From: Streptomyces reniochalinae
GTDB taxonomy: Bacteria > Actinomycetota > Actinomycetes > Streptomycetales > Streptomycetaceae
DNA: 64,000 nt
Assembly (NCBI RefSeq): GCF_003323735.1
Contig: NZ_QOIM01000028.1
Span: 233,160-297,159, forward strand
Direction: 5' to 3'
How positions within the stretch are numbered: position 1 is the stretch's first letter; each line of letters opens with the position of its first letter. Position numbers and translations under genes: made by a program. Positions 41,531 to 54,820 of the stretch are shown in pieces. Below the pieces are notes generated by a model, which worked only from the letters and a program-made list of their open reading frames with translations, did not search any database and had not been told where the DNA came from.

Positions 41531-41604
41531 CCGTGACCACAGGGGGACGGAGTACACGGCGGAGACGAGCGCGCGGACCGGCCGGTGACCGGTGACTCCC
41601 GCCG

Positions 41605-42480
41605 TCACAGGTGCCGCAGGAGGGCGTGCAGCGCCGGATTGTCGTTGCTGCGCCGCCATACGAGGTTCAGCTCGACCGGGGCGGGTGCGGCCAGTGTGAC
41701 GGAGCGGAAGACGACGCCGGGGAACCGCATCTGCGCGGCCGCCTCGGGCACGAGCGCGATGCCCCAGCCCGCGTTGACCATCGCCAGGATGCTGTGTACC
41801 TGAGTGAGGTACTGGGTGAACTCCGGCGTGACGCCTGCCGTGCGGAAGACGCTGATCAGCAGCTCATGGAAGTAGCGCGCCTCGACAGGCGCGTACATCA
41901 GCAGTTCCTGGCCGTCGAAGTCGGTGATGTGCGGGTCCTCGTCCCGCGAGGCCAGCCGGTGTCCCGCGGGCAGGGCGGCCAGCAGCGCCTCCCGGGCTGC
42001 GGGGCGGGAGACGAGGTCGGTGCCGACGGCGGCCGGTCTGACCATGCCCAGGTCGAGGGCGCCCTCGGAGATGGCCTCCAACTGGTCGCGGGTGACCATC
42101 TCGCGCAGCACGATGTCCGCTTCCGGAATGGCTCCACGCGCCGTCTCCAGGAGCCGGCCGAGGCTGGAATAGGCGCTGGCAGCGGTGAAGCCGATGGCGA
42201 CCGCCCCGGCCTCGCCCGCGGAGACCTTGCGGACGGTGAGGGTCGCGTCATGTGCCTGACGCAGTATGCGGCGGGCCTCGTTGAGGAAGGCACGCCCCGC
42301 GGGGGTCAGACGGACGGAGCGCTTGGTGCGGTCCAGCAGCTCCACCCGCAGCTCGCTCTCCAGGAGTTGAATCTGGCGGCTCAGCGGCGGCTGCGTCATC
42401 CGGAGCCGCTCGGCGGCCCGCGTGAAGTGCAGCTCCTCCGCCACCGCGACAAAGCCGGACAACTGCGCGAGCGTGAACAT
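41605..42480 (-). CDS. LysR family regulator of the glucarate operon
   Basis: 291-residue LysR protein with N-terminal HTH ([62 protein letters not shown]) and effector domain ([55 protein letters not shown]). ATG 42480 follows GGAGGG at good distance. Divergent from the kdgD-ALDH-gudD-permease genes, so it probably activates them in response to glucarate or galactarate. Confidence 0.92.
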   Translation of the reverse strand: MFTLAQLSGFVAVAEELHFTRAAERLRMTQPPLSRQIQLLESELRVELLDRTKRSVRLTPAGRAFLNEARRILRQAHDATLTVRKVSAGEAGAVAIGFTAASAYSSLGRLLETARGAIPEADIVLREMVTRDQLEAISEGALDLGMVRPAAVGTDLVSRPAAREALLAALPAGHRLASRDEDPHITDFDGQELLMYAPVEARYFHELLISVFRTAGVTPEFTQYLTQVHSILAMVNAGWGIALVPEAAAQMRFPGVVFRSVTLAAPAPVELNLVWRRSNDNPALHALLRHL

Positions 42481-42504
42481 CGATACCCTCCGGGTATTCA
42501 TGGA

Positions 42505-42522
42505 TCCAAAAGTTATGTTGGA
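42505..42522. promoter_or_regulatory. Probable LysR box
   Basis: TCCAA, 8-nt spacer, TTGGA (T-N11-A-type dyad) in the 250-bp gap between the divergent LysR and kdgD genes, 25 bp upstream of the LysR start. It suits an autoregulatory/activation site. Confidence 0.5.
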
Positions 42523-42730
42523 CGTGGATCAGTTACGAACCCTAGCGTCGGAGGACGCCGTCGGCGCAACCCGCCGACAGTCCGTGACCGACCCGCTGTG
42601 TGCCGGGCACGCGGCTCCGCTTCCGCGGGTCGGACGGGGCTCCCGCACGGTGGCCCGCATCTCGGAGGGGGCTGCCTCGCGCCCGCCCCCTCCAGCTTCT
42701 TCTTCTGTTGACATCTGGAGCAATGCGTCT

Positions 42731-43281
42731 ATGTCCTCCTTCTCTCCTGCCGAACTCGGCCGCCGGGTCGGGAACGGGCTGTTGTCGTCTCCGGTGACGC
42801 ACTTCGCGGAGGACCTGTCCTTCGACGAGGGCGCCTACCGGGAGCACGTGGCGCGCCTCGGCACGTACGAGGTCGGAGACCTCTTCGCCGCCGGCGGAAC
42901 CGGTGGGTTCTTCTCGCTCACTCCGGCTGAGACCGAGCAGGTCGTCGCTGCCGCCGTGCGCAGCGCGCCCGAGGGGACGCCGATCCTCGCGCCCGCCGGC
43001 TACGGCACCTCAACTTCGTTCCCGAACTCGCTCTCGCCTTCTACGGTGCCGTCAGGGAAAACCGACGGGGGGACGTCGCACGGATGCTGCGCGGCTTCTT
43101 CCTGCCGTACACGGAGATCCGCGACCGGCGGCCGGGCTACGCGGTGAGCATCGTGAAGACGGGCATGACCGTCACCGGACAGGGCGCAGGCCCGGTACGC
43201 CCGCCGCTCACCGACCTGACCGCGGCGGAACTCGCCGAACTCACCGCGCTGGTCGAGCGGCAGCCCGCCGCCCGCGCCTGA
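42731..43281 (+). pseudogene. kdgD: 5-dehydro-4-deoxyglucarate dehydratase (kdgD) with internal deletion
   Basis: The N-terminus ([39 protein letters not shown]...[17 protein letters not shown]...ILAPAGYGT) and the C-terminus ([67 protein letters not shown]) are those of a DapA-family KDG dehydratase. Between them about 120 codons are missing and the frame shifts at the junction near 43010. The deletion removes the Schiff-base lysine and most of the barrel. Expected length is about 300 residues; only about 183 codons remain. First gene of the glucarate operon; loss should block conversion of 5-keto-4-deoxyglucarate unless a paralogue exists. Confidence 0.92.
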
Positions 43282-43347
43282 CCTCCGCCTCCTCCACCCC
43301 ACGCCCGCGAGCTCCTCCACCCCACCCCCGCGAGAAAGGACTCCCAG

Positions 43348-44961
43348 ATGCCTGCACCAGACTCGAACACCAACCCCGAAGACGTACTGCGGGGCGCGAT
43401 GTTCCTCGGAGCGGAACGCGTCACCGGCGGCGGGGCGGAGATCCGCTCCGTGAACCCGGGTACCGGCGAGCCGCTCGACCCGGCCTACCGTTACGGCGAC
43501 GCGGCGGACGTGGACCGCGCCTGCCGACTCGCCGAGCAGGCCTTCGACGCCTACCGCGCCACCGGGCCAGAGACGCGCGCCCGCTTCCTGGAGTGCGTCG
43601 CCGACAAGCTCGCCGCGCTGACCGACACCGTCGTCGCGCGGGCGCACCAGGAAAGCGGGCTGCCCGTGGCCCGGCTGACGGGCGAGGTGGGACGCACGAC
43701 AGGGCAGCTGCGGTTGTTCGCCGCGGTGCTGCGCGAGGGCAGCTGGCAGGGGGCCCGCATCGACCCCGCGCTACCCGACCGCGCCCCGCAGCCGCGCCCC
43801 GACATCCGCCAGCGGCGCATTCCTCTCGGCCCCGTCGCTGTGTTCGGGGCGAGCAACTTCCCGCTCGCGTTCTCCGTCCTCGGCGGCGACACCGCCTCCG
43901 CGCTGGCCGCGGGCTGCCCCGTCGTCGTCAAGGCGCACGACGCGCACCTGGGAACGTCCGAGCTGGCGGCGAGCGCCCTGCGCGCGGCCGTCGAGGAGTG
44001 CGGGCTGCCCGAGGGCGTCTTTTCGCTCGTGATCGGGGACGGGCCCACCCTGGGCGCCAGGATCGTGTCCGATCCGCGTATCCGTGCCGTCGGCTTCACC
44101 GGCTCCCGCGCCGCCGGTCTCGCGCTGATGCGGACGGCCGCCGAGCGCCCGGTGCCGGTGCCGGTGTACGCGGAGATGAGCAGCGTCAACCCCGTCGTGC
44201 TGCTGCCCGGTGCGCTGCGCGAGCGGGCGAGTGACCTCGCCGAGGGCTTCGTCGGTTCGCTGACGCAGGGCGCGGGCCAGTTCTGCACCAACCCCGGGCT
44301 GGTCCTGGCCGTCGAAGGCCCTGAGCTGGAGGCGTTCTTGACGACGGCCGCCGAGGCCGTCGAGCGCGACGCCGGGGCGACGATGCTCACGCCTGGCATC
44401 GCCGCGGCGTACCGCACGGAGACCGAGGCCGTCGCCGGGCACGAGGCCGTCGTCACTCTCGCACGCGGCGCGGTGCCGCAGGGCGCGAGCCCCTGCCGGA
44501 CCGCCTTGATGGCGGTCGGTGCCGACGACTTCACCGCCGATCCGGCTCTGCAACGGGAGATGTTCGGCGCCGCCGGACTCGTGGTGCGCTGCCGCGGCCT
44601 GGAGCAGGTCGCCGACGTGCTGCGTCGCCTGGAAGGGCAGCTGACCGCCACCGTACACACCGCGGACAGCGACCTGGACGCCGCGCGGGAGCTGCTTCCC
44701 GTCCTCGAACAGGGCGCCGGGCGCGTGCTGTTCAACGGCTGGCCGACGGGCGTCGAGGTGGGCCACGCCATGGTGCACGGCGGACCCTTCCCCGCCACGT
44801 CCGACGGCCGGAGCACCTCGGTCGGCTCGCTGGCCATCGAGCGCTACCTGCGCCCCGTGGCCTACCAGAACCTGCCCGAACAGCTCCTGCCCCGCCCCGT
44901 CGCGGACGGCAACCCCGAGGGCCTGTGGCGCCGCGTCGACGGTGAGCTGGGCCGGCACTGA
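43348..44961 (+). CDS. Alpha-ketoglutaric semialdehyde dehydrogenase (NADP-type ALDH)
   Basis: 537-residue aldehyde dehydrogenase that oxidises 2-oxoglutarate semialdehyde to 2-oxoglutarate, the last step of glucarate/galactarate breakdown. Rossmann region [44 protein letters not shown], catalytic Glu in [11 protein letters not shown], catalytic Cys in [11 protein letters not shown]. The sequence is the NADP+-type used in this pathway. ATG 43348 follows GAGAAAGGA. Cotranscribed with the dehydratases. Confidence 0.9.
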   Translation: MPAPDSNTNPEDVLRGAMFLGAERVTGGGAEIRSVNPGTGEPLDPAYRYGDAADVDRACRLAEQAFDAYRATGPETRARFLECVADKLAALTDTVVARAHQESGLPVARLTGEVGRTTGQLRLFAAVLREGSWQGARIDPALPDRAPQPRPDIRQRRIPLGPVAVFGASNFPLAFSVLGGDTASALAAGCPVVVKAHDAHLGTSELAASALRAAVEECGLPEGVFSLVIGDGPTLGARIVSDPRIRAVGFTGSRAAGLALMRTAAERPVPVPVYAEMSSVNPVVLLPGALRERASDLAEGFVGSLTQGAGQFCTNPGLVLAVEGPELEAFLTTAAEAVERDAGATMLTPGIAAAYRTETEAVAGHEAVVTLARGAVPQGASPCRTALMAVGADDFTADPALQREMFGAAGLVVRCRGLEQVADVLRRLEGQLTATVHTADSDLDAARELLPVLEQGAGRVLFNGWPTGVEVGHAMVHGGPFPATSDGRSTSVGSLAIERYLRPVAYQNLPEQLLPRPVADGNPEGLWRRVDGELGRH

Positions 44962-44993
44962 CCGCGCGGAAGGCGGCGGAAGGAGAGCAGAAC

Positions 44994-46343
44994 ATGCCAG
45001 TCGCACAGCACGGTCCGACGGTCGATGAGATGCGCGTCGTCCCGGTCGCGGGACGGGACAGCATGCTGCTGAACCTGAGCGGCGCGCACGGCCCCTACTT
45101 CACCCGCAACCTGGTGGTCCTGACCGACTCGGACGGGAGGAGGGGCCTCGGGGAGGTCCCCGGCGGCGAGGCGATACGCCGCACGCTCCAGGCCGCCGCA
45201 GACCTCGTCGTCGGCCGTCCCGTGGCCCGGCTGCGCTCAGTCGTCGCACAGGTGCTGGCGCACTTCGCCGACCGCGACAGTGCCGGGCGCGGCACACAGA
45301 CCTTCGACCTGCGGGTGGCCGTACACGCTGCCACCGGCGTCGAATCGGCCCTGCTGGACCTGCACGGCAAGCACCTGGGAGTGCCCGTGGCCGAGTTGCT
45401 CGGCGACGGGCAGCAACGCGCCCACGTGCCCGTCCTCGGCTACCTCTTCTACGTCGGTGACCGCGCCAGCACCGATCTCGGCTACCGTGACCCCGCTCAC
45501 GAGGGCGAGGACGCTGACGCGTGGCTGCGGCTGCGCCACGAGGAGGCGCTCACCCCGGAGGCCGTCGTGAGGCTCGCGGAGGCCGCGCACGCGCGCTACG
45601 GCTTCCGCGACTTCAAGCTCAAGGGCGGAGTGCTGCCCGCCCAGGAGGAGGCCGCGGCCGTCACCGCGCTCGCGCGGCGCTTCCCCCAGGCACGCGTCAC
45701 CCTCGACCCCAACGGGGCGTGGGGGCTGGACGAGGCGGTCCGGATCGGCCGCGAGCTGCGGGACGTCCTCGCCTACGCGGAGGACCCCTGCGGAGCCGAA
45801 AATGGATACTCAGGACGGGAGGTCATGGCGGAGTTCCGGCGGGCCACTGGCCTGCCCACCGCCACCAACATGATCGCCACGGACTGGCGGCAGCTGACCC
45901 ACGCGCTCCGCACGGACGCCGTGGACATTCCCCTCGCGGACCCGCACTTTTGGACGATGAGCGGTTCGGTACGGGTGGCGCAGCTGTGCCAGGCCTGGGG
46001 GCTGACTTGGGGCTCGCACTCGAACAACCACTTCGACGTGTCACTCGCGATGTTCACGCACGTCGCCGCCGCGGCCCCCGGCCGGATCACGGCGATCGAC
46101 ACGCACTGGATCTGGCAGGACGGCCAGCGCCTCACCAGCGACCCGCTCACGATCGCCGACGGGCAGCTGCACGTCCCCGAGTCACCGGGGCTCGGCGTCG
46201 AGCTGGACGAGGAGCAGGTGGCGGCCGCACACGAGCTGTACGAGCGCGAAGGGCTCGGCTCCCGCGACGACGCGGTGGCGATGCGCTACCTCGTACCCGG
46301 ATGGTCCTTCGACGCCAAGCGCCCGGCACTCGACCGGTCCTGA
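44994..46343 (+). CDS. gudD: Glucarate dehydratase
   Basis: 449-residue enolase-superfamily dehydratase converting D-glucarate to 5-keto-4-deoxyglucarate. KxK base motif in [11 protein letters not shown], metal ligands in [35 protein letters not shown] (Glu/Asp) and TNMIATDW, and the His base in [14 protein letters not shown]. The length equals known GudD enzymes. ATG 44994 follows AAGGAGA. Its product is the substrate of the broken kdgD upstream. Confidence 0.94.
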   Translation: MPVAQHGPTVDEMRVVPVAGRDSMLLNLSGAHGPYFTRNLVVLTDSDGRRGLGEVPGGEAIRRTLQAAADLVVGRPVARLRSVVAQVLAHFADRDSAGRGTQTFDLRVAVHAATGVESALLDLHGKHLGVPVAELLGDGQQRAHVPVLGYLFYVGDRASTDLGYRDPAHEGEDADAWLRLRHEEALTPEAVVRLAEAAHARYGFRDFKLKGGVLPAQEEAAAVTALARRFPQARVTLDPNGAWGLDEAVRIGRELRDVLAYAEDPCGAENGYSGREVMAEFRRATGLPTATNMIATDWRQLTHALRTDAVDIPLADPHFWTMSGSVRVAQLCQAWGLTWGSHSNNHFDVSLAMFTHVAAAAPGRITAIDTHWIWQDGQRLTSDPLTIADGQLHVPESPGLGVELDEEQVAAAHELYEREGLGSRDDAVAMRYLVPGWSFDAKRPALDRS

Positions 46344-46445
46344 CGTTCCCCGCGGAGCCGGCAGCCGCCGGCCCCGCGCCGTTGCCGGCCGGCGGACGAG
46401 GCGCCCGCGGCCTGCCGAGCCACCCATGCCTGACAGGAGGCAACG

Positions 46446-47915
46446 ATGCCTACCGCACGAACGGGCCTGATATCCGGGCTGCCCTGGAAGACACTGGCCG
46501 TGGACGCGCCGACCACCGCCTGGAGCCTGCCGCCCTGGGCGCTGCTGCTGCTCGTCGCGGGTGGGGTCGCGCTGCTGCTCCTCCTGGTCGTGAAGGCGAA
46601 GTTGCACGCGTTCCTCGCCCTGCTCGTGGTGAGCATCGGCGTCGCAGCCGCCGCCGGAATCCGCCTCAGCGACCTGCCCGGTGTGCTCGAACAGGGTATG
46701 GGGGACTCCCTCGGTGAGATCGCCGTCATCGTCGCCCTCGGCGCGATGCTGGGACGGGTCATGCAGGAGTCCGGCGCCGTGGAGGTGCTCTCCGGGAGGC
46801 TCCTGGCGGCGGTCGGGGAGAAGCGGGCCCCGCTCGCGGTGGGGCTCACAGCGCTCCTGGTGGGCGTACCGGTCTTCTTCGACGTCGGCTTCATCCTGCT
46901 GATGCCGTTGATCTACGCGGTGGCGCAGCGCTCCGGCCGCTCGGTGATCAGTGTGGCCCTGCCCGCAGCGGGCGGCCTGGCCATCATGCACGCCGTGTTG
47001 CCGCCGCACCCGGGGCCGGTCGCCGCGGCCGGTCTGCTCGGCGCGAGCCTCGGCTGGGTGACCGTCATGGGCCTCGTCTGCGGCCTTCCGGCCTGGTTCG
47101 TCGGCTCCTACCTCTTCGGCGTCAAGGTCGGCGACCGGCTGAACGTGCCGGTACCCGCGCTCGCCTCCCGAGCTGGTGTTTCCCCGGACGCCAGGAGCTC
47201 CACGGACGCGACCGACGAGCGGGCCCCCGACCTGGCGCGGCCCTCGCTGGGCGTCACCGTCTGCGTGATCGTCCTGCCGGTGCTGCTGATCATGCTGCAC
47301 ACCTTCGCGGGACTCGTCTTCGACAAGGGTGCGCTGCGTACGGCGCTGGAGTTCATCGGCGCCCCGATCATCGCCCTCACCCTCGCCACGCTGCTGTCGA
47401 TCTGGATGCTCGGTGTACGAGGCGGCCTGAGCATGGAACACATCGAGAAGGCGGCCTCTGCATCGCTCGGTCCTGTGGCGCTGGTACTGCTCGTGACCGG
47501 CGCGGGCGGCGTCTTCGGCGCCGTACTGGAACAGTCGCAGGCGGGGGACGCGCTGGCGGACCTGATGGGCTCGACGGCCCTGCCCGCTGTGGTCCTCGCG
47601 TTCCTCATCGCGGCGGTGCTGCGAGTGGCGCTCGGCTCGAAGACGGTCGCGATCGTGACGACCGCACCCATCGTGGCGCCGCTCATCCACGAGTTCGGCC
47701 TGTCCCAACCGGAGATCGCGCTCGTCGTCGTGGCCGTAGCCTCCGGCGGCACGGTGCTCTCGCACGTCAACGACTCCGGCTTCTGGCTCTTCAACCGGTA
47801 CATGGACATCGACATCCGCACGACGCTGAAGAGCTGGACGCTGATGGAGACGTTCCTTGGGCTGACCGCCTTCGCCATCGCAGCCGCCCTCAGCGCAGCG
47901 CTGGCACTGGCCTGA
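46446..47915 (+). CDS. GntP-family gluconate/glucarate-type permease
   Basis: 489-residue secondary transporter of the GntP family with about 12-14 helices. Family landmarks include LGEIAVIVALGAMLGRVMQESGAVEVLS, PVFFDVGFILLMPLIYAVAQRSGRS, HAVLPPHPGPVAAAG and the C-terminal SGGTVLSHVNDSGFWLFNRYM. Likely takes up the sugar acid fed to glucarate dehydratase. ATG 46446 after GACAGGAGG. Last gene of the operon, 102 bp after gudD. Confidence 0.92.
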   Translation: MPTARTGLISGLPWKTLAVDAPTTAWSLPPWALLLLVAGGVALLLLLVVKAKLHAFLALLVVSIGVAAAAGIRLSDLPGVLEQGMGDSLGEIAVIVALGAMLGRVMQESGAVEVLSGRLLAAVGEKRAPLAVGLTALLVGVPVFFDVGFILLMPLIYAVAQRSGRSVISVALPAAGGLAIMHAVLPPHPGPVAAAGLLGASLGWVTVMGLVCGLPAWFVGSYLFGVKVGDRLNVPVPALASRAGVSPDARSSTDATDERAPDLARPSLGVTVCVIVLPVLLIMLHTFAGLVFDKGALRTALEFIGAPIIALTLATLLSIWMLGVRGGLSMEHIEKAASASLGPVALVLLVTGAGGVFGAVLEQSQAGDALADLMGSTALPAVVLAFLIAAVLRVALGSKTVAIVTTAPIVAPLIHEFGLSQPEIALVVVAVASGGTVLSHVNDSGFWLFNRYMDIDIRTTLKSWTLMETFLGLTAFAIAAALSAALALA

Positions 47916-47939
47916 GCGCGGCGGGCCTCTGGAAGAAGT

Positions 47940-51008
<3,069 letters not shown>

Positions 51009-51262
51009 GGGCGTTCCCCTCGCCGGTCCGCCCGCCGACCCCGAGCCGTGGCGTGACGTGAAGCGACTGCTCGTCACGCAGTGCGTGGCGCTGCCGGTCC
51101 CTGGGTCCTGACGCGCAGCGGGGCCAGCGCGCCGCACCGAGCAGGCGGGTCATGTCGAGGGCGGTGCTGCGGTCGGTCCTGGCCGGGTCCTCATATGGTG
51201 GGCGCGAAACAGGCGGTAGACGGCAGAGCGGGGGCCGAGGTGTTGTTTCCAGCAGGACCAAG

Positions 51263-51529
51263 CCTCCTCTTCCCGTAGTGGCCATGCTCGGCGAGACGCT
51301 CGTGCACGCGGAAGACATCCGGCGTCCGCTGGGCATACGTCGCCACTACCCGAAGGAGGTGGCCACGCGCGTGGCCGAGTACTACCAGGGAACGAATCTC
51401 GTGGTCGTGGCCAAGGGACGCATCGGCGATCTGCGGCTCACTGCGAACGACGGTCCCTTCGAGACGGGTTCCGGCGCGCTCGTGTCGGGCACGACCGTGG
51501 CTTTCGCCTCCGCGAGCGCCCAGCGGTAG
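51263..51529 (+). pseudogene. Maleylpyruvate isomerase-family mycothiol-dependent enzyme, C-terminal fragment
   Basis: PLPVVAMLGETLVHAEDIRRPLGIRRHYPKEVATRVAEYYQ and LRLTANDGPFETGSGALVSGTT are the C-terminal part of the DinB-like mycothiol-dependent family (TIGR03083-type). The N-terminal metal-binding four-helix domain is absent; upstream sequence in frame is basic and unrelated. No start or promoter is convincing, so it is a remnant. Confidence 0.75.
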
Positions 51530-51543
51530 CGTGACGACGACGG

Positions 51544-51573
51544 CGGCCCGCCGCTCGCGAGGGCGGCGGGCCG
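51544..51573. terminator. Terminator hairpin
   Basis: CGGCCCGCCGC, 8-nt loop, GCGGCGGGCCG: 11-bp perfect stem between the fragment's end (51529) and the alpha-galactosidase stop (51627). Likely terminates that minus-strand gene. Confidence 0.75.
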
Positions 51574-51626
51574 TGGACGAGGAGCCCGGGGAGCGTCAGC
51601 CGGCCGCGGCCGGCTGATAATGCGGT

Positions 51627-52883
51627 CTACTTCTCGGGGGTGACGCGGAGCATCACCGTGCCGTGGGACGGTACCTTCTCGGAAAGGCCGCCGTTCGACG
51701 TGCTGTCCGAGTGCTTCCACAGGTCGCGGACCTTGTAGGAGTCGGCGTGAGGCACCGTGGCCGCGTCGGCGGTCGTGGTGATCGTCTGTTCCTGGTCGGT
51801 CTCGTTGAACAGGGCGATGGCGCGGCTGCCGTCGGCCAGCTCCTTGCTGACGACCCAGCGCCCGTCCTCCTGCGAGACGACCTCACCCTGCTTGCCGAGC
51901 GCGTCCTGGTCGACCGCTATGACCTCCTTGTTGCTGAGGATGTCGATCGCCGCACCGTCGTCCTCGCGCAGGTCGGAGCCGATGAGCAGCGGGGCCGCCA
52001 TGATGGACCACATCGAGAAGTGGGTGCGGTACTCGGTGTCGGTCATCCCGCCGTTGCCGACCTCGAGCATGTCGGGGTCGTTGAAGTCGCCCGGGCTCGC
52101 GTACTGCGACAGCTTGAGGTTCTCTTGCATGATGCCGAGCATGCTGTCCCAGTTATCGGAGATGTCTTCCGTGGTGCGCCACGTCTCGGCCAGCTTCGGC
52201 GCCCACTCCCAGGGCTTGTTCTCGCCCCACTCGCAGATGTTGTAGACGATGTCGCGGCCCGTCTTGTCCAGCGCGTCCCGCATCGTCTGGTAGCGCTCTT
52301 GCGCCGGCCGGCCCTCGTTGTTGCAGTTGTCGTACTTGAGGTAGTCCACGCCCCAGTCGGCGAACTGCCGCGCGTCGCTCTCCTCGTGGCCGAGCGCCCC
52401 CGGCATGCCCGGCTCGGTGTTGCACGTCCAGGTGCCGGCGCTGGTGTAGATGCCGAGCTTGAGGCCCTTGGAGTGCACGTAGTCGGCGACAGCCTCGATG
52501 CCGTGGGGGAAGCGCTCCTTGTTGGGGACCAGTTTGCCGTCGGCGTCGCGTTCGGGCTCGGCCCAGCAGTCGTCCAGGTTGACGTACTCGTAGCCCGCGT
52601 CCTTGAGGCCCTTCTCGACGAAGATGTCGGCCGTGTCCTTGACCATCTCCTCGTTGAAGTCGGCGCCGCAGTGCGTCGCGTTCCAGTTGTTGAAGCCCAT
52701 GGGCGGGGTCTTGGTCAGGTCTCCGCCCGAGGACTCTCGCGCGGCCTGCGCGCTCTCGGTCTTCTCGGCGGTGGGGGTTGCCGCGGAGGCCGGGGCCGCG
52801 AGGCCCGCTCCGCACATCATCACGACGCCGATCGCGCTGATCAGCCCCTTGCCAGTGGTACGGGTCGATACGGTGGGGCGCAT
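51627..52883 (-). CDS. Secreted GH27 alpha-galactosidase
   Basis: 418-residue secreted enzyme removing terminal alpha-D-galactose. Signal peptide ISAIGVVMMCGAGLAAPASA cleaved before ATPTAEK. GH27 features: TPPMGFNNWNATHCGADFNEEMV, EYVNLDDCW, GLKLGIYTSAGTWTCNTEPG, catalytic nucleophile Asp in DYLKYDNCNNEG, acid/base Asp in WRTTEDISDNWDSM, and a C-terminal beta domain. ATG 52883 follows GAGGACG. The upstream region has the dyad ACAAATGTTTGT (52994-53005), a possible LacI-type catabolic operator. No cohort genes. Confidence 0.93.
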   Translation of the reverse strand: MRPTVSTRTTGKGLISAIGVVMMCGAGLAAPASAATPTAEKTESAQAARESSGGDLTKTPPMGFNNWNATHCGADFNEEMVKDTADIFVEKGLKDAGYEYVNLDDCWAEPERDADGKLVPNKERFPHGIEAVADYVHSKGLKLGIYTSAGTWTCNTEPGMPGALGHEESDARQFADWGVDYLKYDNCNNEGRPAQERYQTMRDALDKTGRDIVYNICEWGENKPWEWAPKLAETWRTTEDISDNWDSMLGIMQENLKLSQYASPGDFNDPDMLEVGNGGMTDTEYRTHFSMWSIMAAPLLIGSDLREDDGAAIDILSNKEVIAVDQDALGKQGEVVSQEDGRWVVSKELADGSRAIALFNETDQEQTITTTADAATVPHADSYKVRDLWKHSDSTSNGGLSEKVPSHGTVMLRVTPEK

Positions 52884-53176
52884 GTCCGTCCTCACTGCTC
52901 GCTGAACGGACCGTCCCGGCGCGTGGGGCGGCGGGGCAGTCCTTGTGACCGCCACACGGTAAAACTCTGTTCGGGTCTGTTGGAACCCTTTCGACAAATG
53001 TTTGTTTCCGTGTGTTTGGTCGGCTGTCGTGCTGCGCGGTCTCTCCGCGAATCAGCGACCAGCCTCCACCACGGCATCGCAACGACCGCCGCGACGACGA
53101 CTTCCAACTGGTGCGAGCGGTGGCCGAGTGGCCCTCATAAGGGGGCAGCCCGCCGCGCGGAGCGTGGCGGTAGGCG

Positions 53177-54631
53177 TCAGTAGCGGATGCAGGCCGAGCG
53201 GAGATCGGTGTAGAAGTCCCACACTTCCGGCGAGCACTCCGGGGCGCCCAGCTGGGACGCCTTCGCGCCCATGTGCGGCAGGTGGGAGTAGGCTCCGACG
53301 CCGGGCCGGTTGACGTGGAGCATCCCCGCCTGGAAGTCCTGGAGCGCCTGGAACATGTGTGCCGGGTCCCGCGTGAAGATCGTGCCCGACATGCCGTACC
53401 GCACCGAGTTGGCGATCCGCATGGCGTCCTCGTAACCGTCGCAGTCGATCACCGACAGGACCGGCCCGAACACCTCCTCCTGCGCGATGTCACTGTCCCA
53501 TGCCACCTCGGTCAGCACGGTCGGCTGGACGTAGTAGCCAGGCGTGTCGCAGACAGCGGCCTCACCACCGCATGCCACGTGGGCGCCGGCGCCGCGTGCC
53601 GTGGCCACCGCGTCCAGGCAGGCCCGCATACGTTCCTCGTTGACGACCGGGCCGATGTCCGCGCCCGCGTCGGTGCCGCTGCCCACCCGCATCGCCGCCA
53701 CCCGGTGCAGCAGCGCGGCCAGCAGCTCTTCCTTGACGGCCTTGTCGACGATGATGCGGCTGGTGGCACTGCACCGCTGGCCACTCTGTCCGAAAGCACC
53801 GTGGACGATCGCCTCGACGGCCTCCTTGACGTCCGCGTCGGCGAGGACGATCAGCGCGTTCTTGCCGCCCAGCTCCAGCTGGGTACGCATGAGCCGATCG
53901 GCCCCCGCACGGTTGATGGCCCGGCCCACCGGCAGGGAGCCCGTGAAGGAGATACCGGCGACGCGCGGATCGGCGACCAGCGCCTCACCCGGCTCCCGGT
54001 CGCCCTGCACCAGGTTGAGCACGCCCGGCGGCACGCCCGCGTCCGTGAAGGCCGCCACCAGGAGCGCCGAGGTCCAGGGCGTGAGCGGGGAGGGCTTGAG
54101 CACCGCCGCGCACCCCGACACCAGCGCCGGAGCGACCTTCCACATGGGGATGGCCACCGGGAAGTTCCACGGCGTGATCAGGCCGACGACGCCGAGCGGG
54201 CGGCGGAAGGTCATCGCCACGGTGCGCGGGTCCTCCGCGGGGGTCGTCACCCCGTTGATGCGGCGGGCCTCGCCGAGGGTGAACTCCAGGATGGCCAGCG
54301 AGCGTTTGACCTCGCCGCGGCTCTCGCTCAGCCGCTTGCCCTGCTCTCGAGTGATGGCCTGGGCGAACTCCTCCGTGCGCTCCTCGATCAGCCGGGCAGC
54401 CGCGGAGAGCACCTTGGCCCGCTCGATGGGGCCCTTGGCGTCCCAGGCCGGCTGCGCCGCGGCGGCGGCGTCCACGGCCGCTGTCACGTCCGCGGTACCT
54501 GATTCGGCGAACTCGCCGACCAGATCGCCGGTGTCGGCCGGGTTGAGGTTGCGGCGTACCTGCCCGGACCTGGCGGGGGTCCAGTGGCCGTCGACGTGGT
54601 TGAGCAGGTGGTGCGAACTCGGCTGCGCCAT
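53177..54631 (-). CDS. Aldehyde dehydrogenase, probably phosphonoacetaldehyde dehydrogenase
   Basis: 484-residue NAD(P)-dependent aldehyde dehydrogenase. NAD loop TPWNFPVAIPMWKVAPALVSGCAAVLKPS, GISFTGSLPVGR, catalytic Glu in LELGGKNALIVL, catalytic Cys in GQSGQRCSATSR, EEVFGPVLSV. It follows phosphonoacetate hydrolase on the same strand (189 bp), so oxidation of phosphonoacetaldehyde to phosphonoacetate is the best contextual role (the PhnY step), but sequence alone cannot exclude a succinate-semialdehyde-type substrate. ATG 54631. Confidence 0.87.
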   Translation of the reverse strand: MAQPSSHHLLNHVDGHWTPARSGQVRRNLNPADTGDLVGEFAESGTADVTAAVDAAAAAQPAWDAKGPIERAKVLSAAARLIEERTEEFAQAITREQGKRLSESRGEVKRSLAILEFTLGEARRINGVTTPAEDPRTVAMTFRRPLGVVGLITPWNFPVAIPMWKVAPALVSGCAAVLKPSPLTPWTSALLVAAFTDAGVPPGVLNLVQGDREPGEALVADPRVAGISFTGSLPVGRAINRAGADRLMRTQLELGGKNALIVLADADVKEAVEAIVHGAFGQSGQRCSATSRIIVDKAVKEELLAALLHRVAAMRVGSGTDAGADIGPVVNEERMRACLDAVATARGAGAHVACGGEAAVCDTPGYYVQPTVLTEVAWDSDIAQEEVFGPVLSVIDCDGYEDAMRIANSVRYGMSGTIFTRDPAHMFQALQDFQAGMLHVNRPGVGAYSHLPHMGAKASQLGAPECSPEVWDFYTDLRSACIRY

Positions 54632-54820
54632 GAGGGGGCTCCCTGGAGGTGGAGTGCTGACGGGATGAGGGCGGGCGGGGCAGCTGGGGTGCCGTCAGGC
54701 CGTGCGGACGGCGACCCGGGGCGCGATGCCCGCACGGGCGGCGGCCATACACGGCGGCCGGCGGCGCGACGGGGTCGGCAGGAAACCGTGTGGCCGCCCA
54801 TCCGAGGGCGGCCACAAGAG

